From Pseudomonas sp. (GTDB lineage: Bacteria > Pseudomonadota > Gammaproteobacteria > Pseudomonadales > Pseudomonadaceae), in assembly GCF_030147005.1 (NCBI RefSeq), contig NZ_JASLAW010000125.1:1-46147 (forward strand): a stretch of 46,147 nt of DNA, in the 5' to 3' direction. Position 1 is the stretch's first letter; the number at the start of each line of letters is the position of its first letter. The notes under the pieces were generated by a model. It was not told the origin of the DNA. It saw nothing but the letters and a program-made list of their open reading frames with translations, and did not search any database. Below are positions 9,001-17,662 of the stretch, in pieces. The position numbers and the translations under genes were made by a program.

Positions 9001-9098
9001 AGTTTGTATAGCGCTTGTGCGCCTGGCCGCAGGATGCGGTCAATAGGAGCTACTGGCAGCGGGCCATTAGCCGACCAACGAAACAAGGGGAGTGCATT

Positions 9099-10655
9099 AT
9101 GATCAGTGCCGCAGTAGTAACTCAGGGAGAGCGTTTTAGTCAGCAGGCAGGGGGGCCGACGTCATTGGCCGACCTGCCCAACACTGTGCGGCCGATCGTG
9201 AGTAAGAATCCGAATCGAAAGAAAGTGCTGTTTGTCACTTCCGAGTTTGCCGACCTGGTGAAGACCGGTGGCCTGGGCGACGTTTCCGCTGCCCTGCCCC
9301 GTGCCATGGCCCACCTGCACGATGTGCGGGTGCTGATTCCGGGTTACCCGCAGGTGATGGAGAGCGACAACCCGATCCATATCGTCGGTGAACTGGGCGG
9401 CCACGCGGCGCTGCCACCGTGCAAGATCGGGCGTATGGACCTCAAGGACGGCCTGGTCATCTATGTGCTGATCTGCCCCGAGCTCTACGAGCGCGAAGGT
9501 ACTCCCTACGGCGCCAACAACGGCCGCGACTGGCCGGACAACCACATCCGCTTCGCCCGCCTGGGCCTGGCCGCCGCCGACATGGCCGCCAACCTGGCAC
9601 AGATCCACTGGTGCCCTGACTTGGTGCACGCCCACGACTGGCCCGCTGGCCTGGCCCCGGCGTACATGCACTGGCGCGGTTCACGCACGCCGACCCTGTT
9701 TACCATTCATAACCTCGCCTACCAGGGCGTGGTAAGCCTGGGATGCACCCCCGAACTGGGCATTCCGCCCCATGCCCTGCAACAGGAAGGCATGGAGTTC
9801 TACGGCAAGATGTCGTTCCTCAAGGCCGGCATGGCGTATTCCAGCCACATCACCACGGTCAGCGCCACCTACGCCGCGGAAATCACCACGCCGGAGTTTG
9901 GCTGCGGCCTGGACGGTTTCCTCGCCAGCAAGACCCAGCAAGGCCTGCTCAGCGGGATTCCCAACGGCATCGACGAAAGCTGGGAAACCTCCACCGACAC
10001 GCACCTGACCCACAACTTCAATATCGGTGACTGGGAAGGCAAGGCCATCAACGCCGCCCATGTGCGCGAGCTGTTCGGCCTGCACGATTCCACCGGCCCG
10101 CTGTTCGCCGTGGTGTCGCGACTGGTCTACCAGAAAGGCCTGGACCTGACCGAAGCGGTCGCCGGCTTCATCGTTGAAAACGGCGGCCAGATCGCGATCA
10201 TCGGGCGTGGCGAGCCGGAAGAAGAACAGGCCATGCGCGAGCTGGCGCTGCGCTTCCCCGGCCAGGTTGGCGTGCGCATCGGCTTTAACGAGACCGACGC
10301 ACGCCGCATGTTCGCCGGCAGCGACTTCCTGCTGATGCCATCGCGTTATGAGCCCTGCGGCTTGAGCCAGATGTATGCGCAGCGTTTCGGTTCGTTGCCG
10401 GTGGCGCGCAATACCGGCGGCCTGGCCGACACCATTGAAAATGGGGTCACCGGTTTCCTGTTCAACGAATCCACCGTCGAGAGCTACAAAGCAGCCCTGG
10501 AACGCGCTTTTAAAGTGTTTTCCTTCCCCGGCCTGCTCAATGCCATGCGCAGTTGCGCCATGACCCAACCCTTTAACTGGTCGCAGGCGGTGGAACCTTA
10601 TGCCGATCTGTACGAGCAACTGGTGGTTAAAGCACTGGGGAAATCGACTAAATAA
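9099..10655 (+). CDS. glgA: glycogen synthase (GT5)
   Basis: The protein is 518 residues. I chose the ATG at 9099 (MISAAVVTQGERFSQ), which has AAGGGGAG six bases upstream; the longer open frame has no such site. It extends alpha-1,4-glucan from a nucleotide-glucose donor in the cytoplasm. The donor-binding KTGGL motif is seen in ADLVKTGGLGDVSAALP (about residues 53-69), and the C-terminal domain carries SRYEPCGLSQMYAQRFG and NTGGLADTIENG. It is the first gene of a run glgA-treZ-malQ-treY-DUF2934, the order known in Pseudomonas, where these genes join trehalose and alpha-glucan turnover. A possible sigma-54 site lies upstream. Confidence 0.95.
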   Translation: MISAAVVTQGERFSQQAGGPTSLADLPNTVRPIVSKNPNRKKVLFVTSEFADLVKTGGLGDVSAALPRAMAHLHDVRVLIPGYPQVMESDNPIHIVGELGGHAALPPCKIGRMDLKDGLVIYVLICPELYEREGTPYGANNGRDWPDNHIRFARLGLAAADMAANLAQIHWCPDLVHAHDWPAGLAPAYMHWRGSRTPTLFTIHNLAYQGVVSLGCTPELGIPPHALQQEGMEFYGKMSFLKAGMAYSSHITTVSATYAAEITTPEFGCGLDGFLASKTQQGLLSGIPNGIDESWETSTDTHLTHNFNIGDWEGKAINAAHVRELFGLHDSTGPLFAVVSRLVYQKGLDLTEAVAGFIVENGGQIAIIGRGEPEEEQAMRELALRFPGQVGVRIGFNETDARRMFAGSDFLLMPSRYEPCGLSQMYAQRFGSLPVARNTGGLADTIENGVTGFLFNESTVESYKAALERAFKVFSFPGLLNAMRSCAMTQPFNWSQAVEPYADLYEQLVVKALGKSTK

Positions 10656-10674
10656 CCAAGAGAGGTCTTCATAG

Positions 10675-12420
10675 ATGCCGTTACGGACTCTGGAAACCTG
10701 GCCCCACGGCGCACTGATGCTGGACGCGCAACACACGCGTTTCGCCTTGTGGGCGCCAGACGCTTTTTCTGTCAGCGTTGAATTGCAGGAAGGGAAATCC
10801 ATCGCCATGCTGCCTCAGGCAGACGGCTGGTTTGAAGCAGAAATAGCCTGCCCTGCCGGAACGCTGTACCGCTTCAATATCGACGGAGAACGCAATGTTC
10901 CCGACCCCGCATCCAGGGCCCAGGCCCTGGATGTGCACGGTTGGAGCCGCGTCGTCGACTCGCTCGCCTATGAATGGCGGCACAGCCACTGGCAAGGCCG
11001 CCCCTGGCACACAGCGGTGATCTATGAACTGCACGTCGGCGCGATGGGTGGTTATGCCGAAGTCGAGCGGCACCTGCCGCGCCTGGCCGAGCTGGGCGTA
11101 ACCGCCATTGAATTGATGCCCCTGTCGCAGTTCCCCGGCGAGCGCAACTGGGGTTACGACGGCGTACTGCCCTACGCACCGCACTCCACCTATGGCTCCC
11201 CCGAAGAACTCAAGCACCTGATCGACAGCGCCCACGGGCATGGCCTGGCGGTGATCCTCGACGTGGTCTACAACCACTTCGGCCCCGACGGCAATTACCT
11301 GGGCCAGTACGCCAAGGGCTTTTTCCAGGAAGACGTGCACACGCCGTGGGGCGCGGGCATTGATTTCGAACGCCGTGAAGTGCGGGATTTCTTTCTCGAT
11401 AACGCGCTGATGTGGCTGCTTGAATACCGCTTCGACGGCCTGCGCCTGGATGCGGTGCACGCCATCGACAACCCTGGCTTCCTGCAGGAACTGGCGCAAC
11501 GGGTACGCCAGCAGGTCGACACCGGCCGCCACGTATGGCTGGTGCTGGAAAACGAGTTGAACCAGGCCAGTCTGCTCAAACATGATTTCGACGCGCAGTG
11601 GAACGATGACTTCCATAACGTGCTGCACGTGCTGCTGACCGGCGAAACCGATGCCTATTACAGCGACTTCGCCGAGCAGCCCACCGCCAAACTGGCACGT
11701 TGCCTGGGCGAAGGCTTTATTTATCAGGGCCAGACCACCCGTCACGGCCATGCACGCGGCGAACCCAGCGCGCAACTGCCGCCGACCGCCTTCGTGTCGT
11801 TCCTGCAGAACCATGACCAGATCGGCAACCGCGCCCTGGGCGAACGCCTGCATCAGCTGTGCCCGCCCCAGGCGTTGAAGGCGGCCACCGCCCTGCTGCT
11901 GCTCTCGCCGATGATCCCGCTGATGTTCATGGGCGATGAAGTCAATGCCGCCGAACCGTTCCTGTTCTTCACCGACCATCACGGTGAGCTGGCGCAGGCC
12001 GTGCGTGAAGGTCGACGCAACGAGTTCGCCGATTTCGCCGCGTTTCATGATCCCGAGCAACGCGAACGCATCCCCGACCCCAACGCATTGACGACCTTCC
12101 GGCAATCGCAGCCCGCGCTGGTCGAAAACGACCACGCCCAGTTTTATCGTCATTTGCTGAGCCTGCGTCATCAACATGTGGTGCCCCACCTGCCCGGCAG
12201 CGAGGCCCTGGGCGCGCAAGTGCTGGCTGACGGCGCCGTCAGTGCGCGCTGGCGCCTGGGCAATGGCAGCGTGTTGCAAATCGATCTGAACCTGAGCGCC
12301 GAGCCGGTCGATCAGCCCGCATCGCCGCACGTGATCTTTCAAACGCCTGCCGACCCCGGAGCGCACCTGCCGCCCCTCAGCGCACGCGTTTCTTTATTCC
12401 CTGCCGGAGAACAGTTTTGA
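10675..12420 (+). CDS. treZ: malto-oligosyltrehalose trehalohydrolase
   Basis: The protein is 581 residues and belongs to family GH13. It releases trehalose from the malto-oligosyltrehalose made by TreY. An N-terminal CBM48-type domain (FALWAPDAFSVSVEL) is followed by the barrel with nucleophile Asp in FDGLRLDAVHAI, acid Glu in LVLENELNQ, and the third carboxylate in FLQNHDQIGNRALG. ATG at 10675 is preceded by GAGAGG. It begins 19 bases after glgA. Its stop codon overlaps the TTG start of malQ, which implies translational coupling. Confidence 0.95.
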   Translation: MPLRTLETWPHGALMLDAQHTRFALWAPDAFSVSVELQEGKSIAMLPQADGWFEAEIACPAGTLYRFNIDGERNVPDPASRAQALDVHGWSRVVDSLAYEWRHSHWQGRPWHTAVIYELHVGAMGGYAEVERHLPRLAELGVTAIELMPLSQFPGERNWGYDGVLPYAPHSTYGSPEELKHLIDSAHGHGLAVILDVVYNHFGPDGNYLGQYAKGFFQEDVHTPWGAGIDFERREVRDFFLDNALMWLLEYRFDGLRLDAVHAIDNPGFLQELAQRVRQQVDTGRHVWLVLENELNQASLLKHDFDAQWNDDFHNVLHVLLTGETDAYYSDFAEQPTAKLARCLGEGFIYQGQTTRHGHARGEPSAQLPPTAFVSFLQNHDQIGNRALGERLHQLCPPQALKAATALLLLSPMIPLMFMGDEVNAAEPFLFFTDHHGELAQAVREGRRNEFADFAAFHDPEQRERIPDPNALTTFRQSQPALVENDHAQFYRHLLSLRHQHVVPHLPGSEALGAQVLADGAVSARWRLGNGSVLQIDLNLSAEPVDQPASPHVIFQTPADPGAHLPPLSARVSLFPAGEQF

Positions 12421-14501
12421 GCGAAGCGAACCTGGAAATACTCGCCAGCCGCGCGGGCCTGGCCGTCGATTGGATCGACGCCAACGGTCGCCCGCAGCAT
12501 GTGCGGCCCGACGCCTTGCGCGCCGTGCTCAAGGGGCTGGGGCACCCGGCCGATACCGAAGCCGAGATCGACGCCAGCCTGCGTGAGTTGGAGCAGGTCC
12601 AGCAGGATAAACATTTGCCCCCGCTGATGACCGTCGACAGCGGTGAAGGCCTGGATTTGGCGCGCTTCTTTGCGCCGGACACACCTTGCCGCGTCAATCT
12701 GGAAAACGGCGAAACCCTGGAATTGCGCCTTGATGGTGATGCCGTGTTGCCCGGCGTCATCGCCCTCGGCTACCACCAAGCACATATCGACGGCCAAACG
12801 TTTACCCTCGCCGTTGCTCCCGCCTGTTGCTACAGCGTGGCCGAAGCGGCCGACAGCGAGCCTGCCCGCGCCTGGGGTCTCAGTGCCCAGCTCTACTCGC
12901 TGCGCCGCCTTGGCGACGGTGGCTTCGGCGACACCCTGGCCCTGGAACACCTGGCCCGCTCAGCCGCCGAGCGCGGGGCCGATGCCCTGGCAATCAGCCC
13001 GATGCATGCCATGTTCAGCGCCGACACCGAGCGCTACAGCCCCTACTCGCCTTCCAGCCGGCTGTTTCTCAACAGCCTGTATGCCTCGCCGCAATGCATC
13101 CTGGGTGAACGCGAAGTGCACAATGCCATCGAGGCTGCGGGCCTGGCCGATGAACTGCACGCGCTGGAACAGCTCACGCTGATCGACTGGCCCGCCGCCG
13201 CCAAGGCCAAGCAGCGCCTGCTGCGCGCACTGTATGACGACTTCCGCCACGGCCATCATCCGCAACATGCCGATTTCCAGAGCTTTCGCCAGGCCGGCGG
13301 CGAAGCCCTGGAGAACCACTGCCGCTTCGAAGCCGTGCAGGCATTGCGCGCCGCCGCCGGAGAAGACCTCGACTGGCGTCAGTGGCCGGAAGCCTGGCGT
13401 AGCCCGCAAAGCCCGGCGCTGGTCCAGTTTGCCGAAGAACACCGCGATGAAATCGGCTATTTCGCCTTTACCCAGTGGCTGATCGCCCGCAGCTTGCAGC
13501 GTGCGCAGCAGGCGGCACTCGGCAGCGGCATGAGCATCGGGCTGATCGCCGACCTGGCGGTGGGTGCGGACGGCGGCGGCAGCCAGGCGTGGAGTCGCCA
13601 GGACGAGTTGCTCGCGGACCTGACCGTCGGCGCGCCACCGGACATTCTCAACCGTGCGGGCCAGGGTTGGGGCATTTCCGCGTTTTCCCCCGAAGGCCTC
13701 AAACGCAATGGTTTCCGCGCCTTTATTGAAATGCTGCGGGCTAATTTCGCCAACGCGGGAGGCCTGCGGATCGACCATGTAATGGGCCTGCAGCGCTTGT
13801 GGGTGATCCCTAACGGGGCATCACCGCGCGAAGGCGCCTACCTGTATTTCCCGGTGGACGACATGTTGCGGCTGTTGGCACTCGAATCCCATCGCCACCA
13901 GGCCATTGTCCTGGGTGAAGACCTCGGCACCGTGCCCGACGGCCTGCGCGAAAAACTCAGCAGCCGGGCGATTCTCGGCATGCGCGTGCTGTTGTTCGAG
14001 CAGGATAACGAGGGCCAATTCACGCCCATTCTCGACTGGCCCGACAACGCCCTGGCCACCACCAGTACCCACGATTTGCCGACCCTCAACGGTTGGTGGC
14101 ACAGCCGTGACATCGAATGGAATATCGAGCTGGGCCTGATCGACGCGCCAACCGTGGATCAATGGAGCGAACACCGCCTGCGTGAACGCCAGGCACTGCG
14201 CCAGGCCTTGAGCCAGGACCCGCAGAACTTCGTCGATGAGATCCGCAACGACACCGACCATATGATCGATGCCAGCGTGCGCTACCTCGGCCACACCCGT
14301 GCGCCGCTGGTACTGCTGCCCCTGGAGGATGCACTGGGCATGGAAGAACAACCGAACCTGCCCGGCACCACCGACACCCATCCCAATTGGCGCCGCCGCT
14401 TGCCCGGCGAAGCGTCCAGCCTGCTCGACAATGCCGGCGCCGCGCGCCGCCTCGAACTGCTGGCCGTAGCGCGCAACCAAGCCTATGAGCGTGACCGATG
14501 A
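12417..14501 (+). CDS. malQ: 4-alpha-glucanotransferase (amylomaltase, GH77)
   Basis: The protein is 694 residues, starting at a TTG that overlaps the treZ stop (TTGA), with GGAG just upstream. It transfers maltooligosaccharide units between alpha-1,4-glucans and supplies chains for TreY. GH77 signatures are visible: GGLRIDHVMGLQRLWVIP (nucleophile Asp), VLGEDLGTVPDGLRE (acid Glu) and TTSTHDLPTLNGWW (third Asp). The N-terminal 130 or so residues form the extra domain found in the long bacterial MalQ type. The 3' end overlaps treY by ATGA. Confidence 0.95.
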   Translation: MSEANLEILASRAGLAVDWIDANGRPQHVRPDALRAVLKGLGHPADTEAEIDASLRELEQVQQDKHLPPLMTVDSGEGLDLARFFAPDTPCRVNLENGETLELRLDGDAVLPGVIALGYHQAHIDGQTFTLAVAPACCYSVAEAADSEPARAWGLSAQLYSLRRLGDGGFGDTLALEHLARSAAERGADALAISPMHAMFSADTERYSPYSPSSRLFLNSLYASPQCILGEREVHNAIEAAGLADELHALEQLTLIDWPAAAKAKQRLLRALYDDFRHGHHPQHADFQSFRQAGGEALENHCRFEAVQALRAAAGEDLDWRQWPEAWRSPQSPALVQFAEEHRDEIGYFAFTQWLIARSLQRAQQAALGSGMSIGLIADLAVGADGGGSQAWSRQDELLADLTVGAPPDILNRAGQGWGISAFSPEGLKRNGFRAFIEMLRANFANAGGLRIDHVMGLQRLWVIPNGASPREGAYLYFPVDDMLRLLALESHRHQAIVLGEDLGTVPDGLREKLSSRAILGMRVLLFEQDNEGQFTPILDWPDNALATTSTHDLPTLNGWWHSRDIEWNIELGLIDAPTVDQWSEHRLRERQALRQALSQDPQNFVDEIRNDTDHMIDASVRYLGHTRAPLVLLPLEDALGMEEQPNLPGTTDTHPNWRRRLPGEASSLLDNAGAARRLELLAVARNQAYERDR

Positions 14502-17248
14502 ACGCACTGCCTCTACGCGCCACCCAGCGCCTGCAATTTCATAAAGGCTTCACCCTGGACGATGCGGTGCCGCTGGTGCCGTATTTCGCCCAACTGGGCA
14601 TCAGCCACTTGTATGCCTCGCCCCTGCTCAAAGCGCGTGCCGGGTCGATGCATGGCTACGACGTGGTCGACCCCACCTGTGTCAACCCGGAGCTGGGCGG
14701 CGAAGCGGCGTTGCAGCGTCTGGTTGCCGCGTTGCGCGAACACAACATGGGCCTGATCCTCGATATCGTTTCCAACCATATGGCCGTGGGCGGCGCCGAT
14801 AACCCCTGGTGGCTGGACCTGCTCGAATGGGGGCGTTTGAGCCCCTACAGCGAGTTCTTTGATATTCAGTGGCACTCACCCGACCCACTGCTCAAGGGCC
14901 AACTGTTGATGCCGTTCCTTGGCAGCGACTACGGCGAAGCGTTGCAGAGCGGCAGCCTGGTGCTGAAGTTCGAGGCCGCGCAAGGGGCGTTTTACGTTGA
15001 GCACTACGAGCATCGCTTTCCGATCTGCCCACGGGATTACGCGCTGATTCTCGGCAACGAGGAACCGCTCAAACCCCTGGCCGAACGCTTCGCGGCCTTG
15101 GCGTATCAGGACGACGCCTATGCCGAAGCCGGCTGGCTGAAACAGGCCCTGGCCGAGCGGGCCGGCGACGTGCTGCCGGCCATCGAACAGCGCCTCGCCG
15201 CGTTCGACGGGAAAACCCCTGAAGGCTTTGCGCGCCTGCATCACCTGCTCGAAGAGCAAACCTACCGACTTGCCAGTTGGCGCACGGCGGCGGACGACAT
15301 CAACTGGCGGCGCTTTTTCGACGTCAATGAGCTGGGCGGCCTGCGCGTGGAGCGCACGGCGGTGTTCGAGGCCACCCACGGCAAGATTTTCGAATTGATC
15401 AGCGCAGGCTTGATCGATGGCCTGCGCATCGACCATATCGACGGCCTGGCTGACCCGCGTGGTTACTGCCGCAAGCTGCGCCGCCGGGTGGATGCGCTGT
15501 CGCCGGAGCGGCATTTGCCGATCTTCGTGGAAAAGATTCTTGGCGAAGGCGAAACCCTGCGCGAAGACTGGCAGGTGGACGGCACCACCGGCTATGAATT
15601 CATGAACCAACTGTCGTTGTTGCAGCACCACCCGGATGGTTTCGCCCCGCTGGCCGAGTTGTGGTCGCGCCACAGCGAACGGCCTTCTTCGTTTATCGAC
15701 GAAGCGCGGCTGGCGCGTCAGCAGATCCTCAATGGATCGCTAGGTGGCGACTTCGAGAGCGTCGCCCAGGCACTCTTGCAAGTGGCCCGGGACGACGTGA
15801 TGACCCGTGACCTGACACTGGGCGCGATCCGCCGGGCGTTGCAGGAACTGATCGTGCATTTCCCGGTATACCGCACCTACATCAGCGCTCGGGGGCGCAG
15901 CGCGGCTGACGACAAGGTCTTCCAGCAGGCCATGGACGGCGCGCGCAGCACCCTGAACGAAGGCGACTGGCCGGTGCTCGATCACCTGGAAAAATGGCTG
16001 GGCGGGCAACCCTGGCGCAATCGCCCGGTGGGCCGCGAGCGCAAGATGCTCAAGCACGCCTGTGTGCGCTTCCAGCAACTGACCTCGCCCGCCGCGGCCA
16101 AGGCGGTGGAAGATACCGCGTTCTATCGTTCGGCGGTATTGCTGTCGCGTAACGATGTGGGCTTCAGCACCGAGCAATTCAGCGCGCCACTGGCCGATTT
16201 CCACGCGGTCAATCAGCAGCGCCTGAAAAGCTTCGCGCACAACTTGCTGGCCACCGCCACCCACGACCATAAACGCGGTGAGGATACGCGCGCACGTCTG
16301 GCGGTGCTGAGCGAGTGCGCGCCGTGGTACGCCGAACAGGTCGAACACTGGCGCAGCCTGGCCGCCCCTTTGCGCAAAAGTGCCGACAGCCCCTCGGCGG
16401 GCGACGAGTTGATCCTGTATCAGGTCTTGCTCGGCAGTTGGCCGCTGGAACCCAGTCCTGACCTTGAGGCGTACCAGCAACGCCTGTGGCAGTGGCAACA
16501 GAAAGCCCTGCGCGAAGCCAAGTTGCAAAGCAGCTGGAGCGCGCCGAACGACGCTTATGAGCAAGGCGTTGAACACTTCCTGCAGCGCGTGCTGCTCAGT
16601 GAAGACGGCGCCCCATTGCGCAACGCCCTGGCCGACGCGGCCCAGGCGATCGCCCCCGCCGGTGCCATGAACGGGCTGGCGCAGACTTTGCTTCACCTGA
16701 GCGTGCCGGGCGTACCGGATGTGTACCAGGGCGATGAGTTCTGGGACTTCAGCCTGGTAGACCCGGACAACCGTCGCCCGGTGGACTTCGACGCGCGCCA
16801 ACGTGCCTTGAATAACCCGGCGGACACCGGCGAGCTGCTGTCCAGCTGGCGCGACGGGCGCATCAAACAGGCTGTCATTGCGCAGGCCCTGGCCTTGCGC
16901 AAGGCTAACGTCGAATTGTTCAGCGACGGTGCCTACACCGCTTTGGAGGTGGTGGGTCAACAGGCTGATCATGTCGTTGCTTTCTGCCGGGAACACCAGG
17001 GCAAATATGCGCTGGTGGTGGTGCCACGCTGGTCCCGAGGCCTGCTCGATACAGCCTCGCAGCCCCTGATTCCTGCCCAGGTTTGGGGCGATACGCGGGT
17101 GAAATTACCGTTCGCCGCCACAACGCAAAACTGGAAGGGACTTTTTCAGACACGCGCAGTCACACCAGACAAGGAGCTGTTGATCAGCGCTGCCCTGGGG
17201 GATTTCCCGGTCAATGTTTTTATCAATGCCGATATTCAAGAAAGCTGA
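14498..17248 (+). CDS. treY: malto-oligosyltrehalose synthase
   Basis: The protein is 916 residues and belongs to the long GH13 subfamily. It isomerises the reducing-end alpha-1,4 bond of maltodextrin into the alpha,alpha-1,1 bond of trehalose, after which TreZ cuts trehalose off. Key segments: LDIVSNHMAVGG, GLRIDHIDGLADP (nucleophile), IFVEKILGEGETL (acid) and TATHDHKRGEDTRAR. The C-terminus contains VPGVPDVYQGDEFWDFSLVD, which is typical of TreY. The start ATG overlaps the malQ stop (ATGA). All neighbours are on the same strand and form one transcription unit. Confidence 0.95.
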   Translation: MNALPLRATQRLQFHKGFTLDDAVPLVPYFAQLGISHLYASPLLKARAGSMHGYDVVDPTCVNPELGGEAALQRLVAALREHNMGLILDIVSNHMAVGGADNPWWLDLLEWGRLSPYSEFFDIQWHSPDPLLKGQLLMPFLGSDYGEALQSGSLVLKFEAAQGAFYVEHYEHRFPICPRDYALILGNEEPLKPLAERFAALAYQDDAYAEAGWLKQALAERAGDVLPAIEQRLAAFDGKTPEGFARLHHLLEEQTYRLASWRTAADDINWRRFFDVNELGGLRVERTAVFEATHGKIFELISAGLIDGLRIDHIDGLADPRGYCRKLRRRVDALSPERHLPIFVEKILGEGETLREDWQVDGTTGYEFMNQLSLLQHHPDGFAPLAELWSRHSERPSSFIDEARLARQQILNGSLGGDFESVAQALLQVARDDVMTRDLTLGAIRRALQELIVHFPVYRTYISARGRSAADDKVFQQAMDGARSTLNEGDWPVLDHLEKWLGGQPWRNRPVGRERKMLKHACVRFQQLTSPAAAKAVEDTAFYRSAVLLSRNDVGFSTEQFSAPLADFHAVNQQRLKSFAHNLLATATHDHKRGEDTRARLAVLSECAPWYAEQVEHWRSLAAPLRKSADSPSAGDELILYQVLLGSWPLEPSPDLEAYQQRLWQWQQKALREAKLQSSWSAPNDAYEQGVEHFLQRVLLSEDGAPLRNALADAAQAIAPAGAMNGLAQTLLHLSVPGVPDVYQGDEFWDFSLVDPDNRRPVDFDARQRALNNPADTGELLSSWRDGRIKQAVIAQALALRKANVELFSDGAYTALEVVGQQADHVVAFCREHQGKYALVVVPRWSRGLLDTASQPLIPAQVWGDTRVKLPFAATTQNWKGLFQTRAVTPDKELLISAALGDFPVNVFINADIQES

Positions 17249-17269
17249 ACATTTTCTGAGGAGTGTGTG

Positions 17270-17539
17270 ATGAGTAATGAAGACAAGCGCATCCGCGAAT
17301 TAGCCCACCAGATCTGGGAATCTGAAGGCAAGCCCCACGGTGAAGATGCACGTCACTGGGAGATGGCACGCAAGCTCGCCGAGGCCGAGGCGCTGACGCC
17401 GAGCAAGCCTAAGCCGGCCGCCAAGCCAAAGACTGCCCCCAAGGCAGCCGCCAAACCCAAACCGGCTGCGCCTGCCGCCGCCAAACCGGCACCGAAGAAG
17501 CCCGCAGCGGCGAAAAAGTCCAAGCCTGCTGCTCATTGA
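17270..17539 (+). CDS. DUF2934 small protein with Ala/Lys/Pro tail
   Basis: The protein is 89 residues. The ATG at 17270 has TGAGGAG six bases upstream. The N-terminal 40 residues (EDKRIRELAHQIWESEGKPH, then W-E-M-A-R) match the DUF2934 family, and the rest is a low-complexity Lys/Ala/Pro tail that is strongly basic. The function is unknown. A gene of this kind sits at the same place, between treY and glgX, in other Pseudomonas genomes, so a role linked to trehalose/glucan metabolism or nucleic-acid binding through the basic tail is possible. A terminator follows directly. Confidence 0.85.
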   Translation: MSNEDKRIRELAHQIWESEGKPHGEDARHWEMARKLAEAEALTPSKPKPAAKPKTAPKAAAKPKPAAPAAAKPAPKKPAAAKKSKPAAH

Positions 17540-17546
17540 TCACCGC

Positions 17547-17583
17547 GCCTCCTGACCCAATCAATTGCCGTCAGGGGGCTTTT
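17547..17583 (+). terminator. rho-independent terminator of the glgA-treY-DUF2934 operon
   Basis: GCCTCCTGAC (17547-17556) pairs with GTCAGGGGGC (17570-17579), with one T-G wobble, followed by TTTT. It stands eight bases after the DUF2934 stop and separates this operon from glgX. Confidence 0.75.
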
Positions 17584-17662
17584 ACCTATTACGTCATGCG
17601 CTGAATAACCGTCAGTACGGCCGCGTTCGGCCCGAAAAAAGAACCCTTGCAGGAGCAACACC

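Larger units (their letters stand above)
8695..9098 (+). other. 404-bp intergenic region upstream of glgA
   Basis: No convincing gene lies here. The region holds the hairpin at 8720-8751, an A/T-rich stretch at 8764-8800, an inverted repeat CTAGGATCTGTCCTAG (8818-8833) that could be an operator or leader hairpin, and a sigma-54-like site near its end. This size and structure fit a regulated promoter for the alpha-glucan operon. Confidence 0.5.

Noticed and set aside
10681..12366. Minus-strand open frame of 561 codons across treZ
   Set aside because: Antisense shadow of a certain GH13 gene caused by third-position G/C bias.
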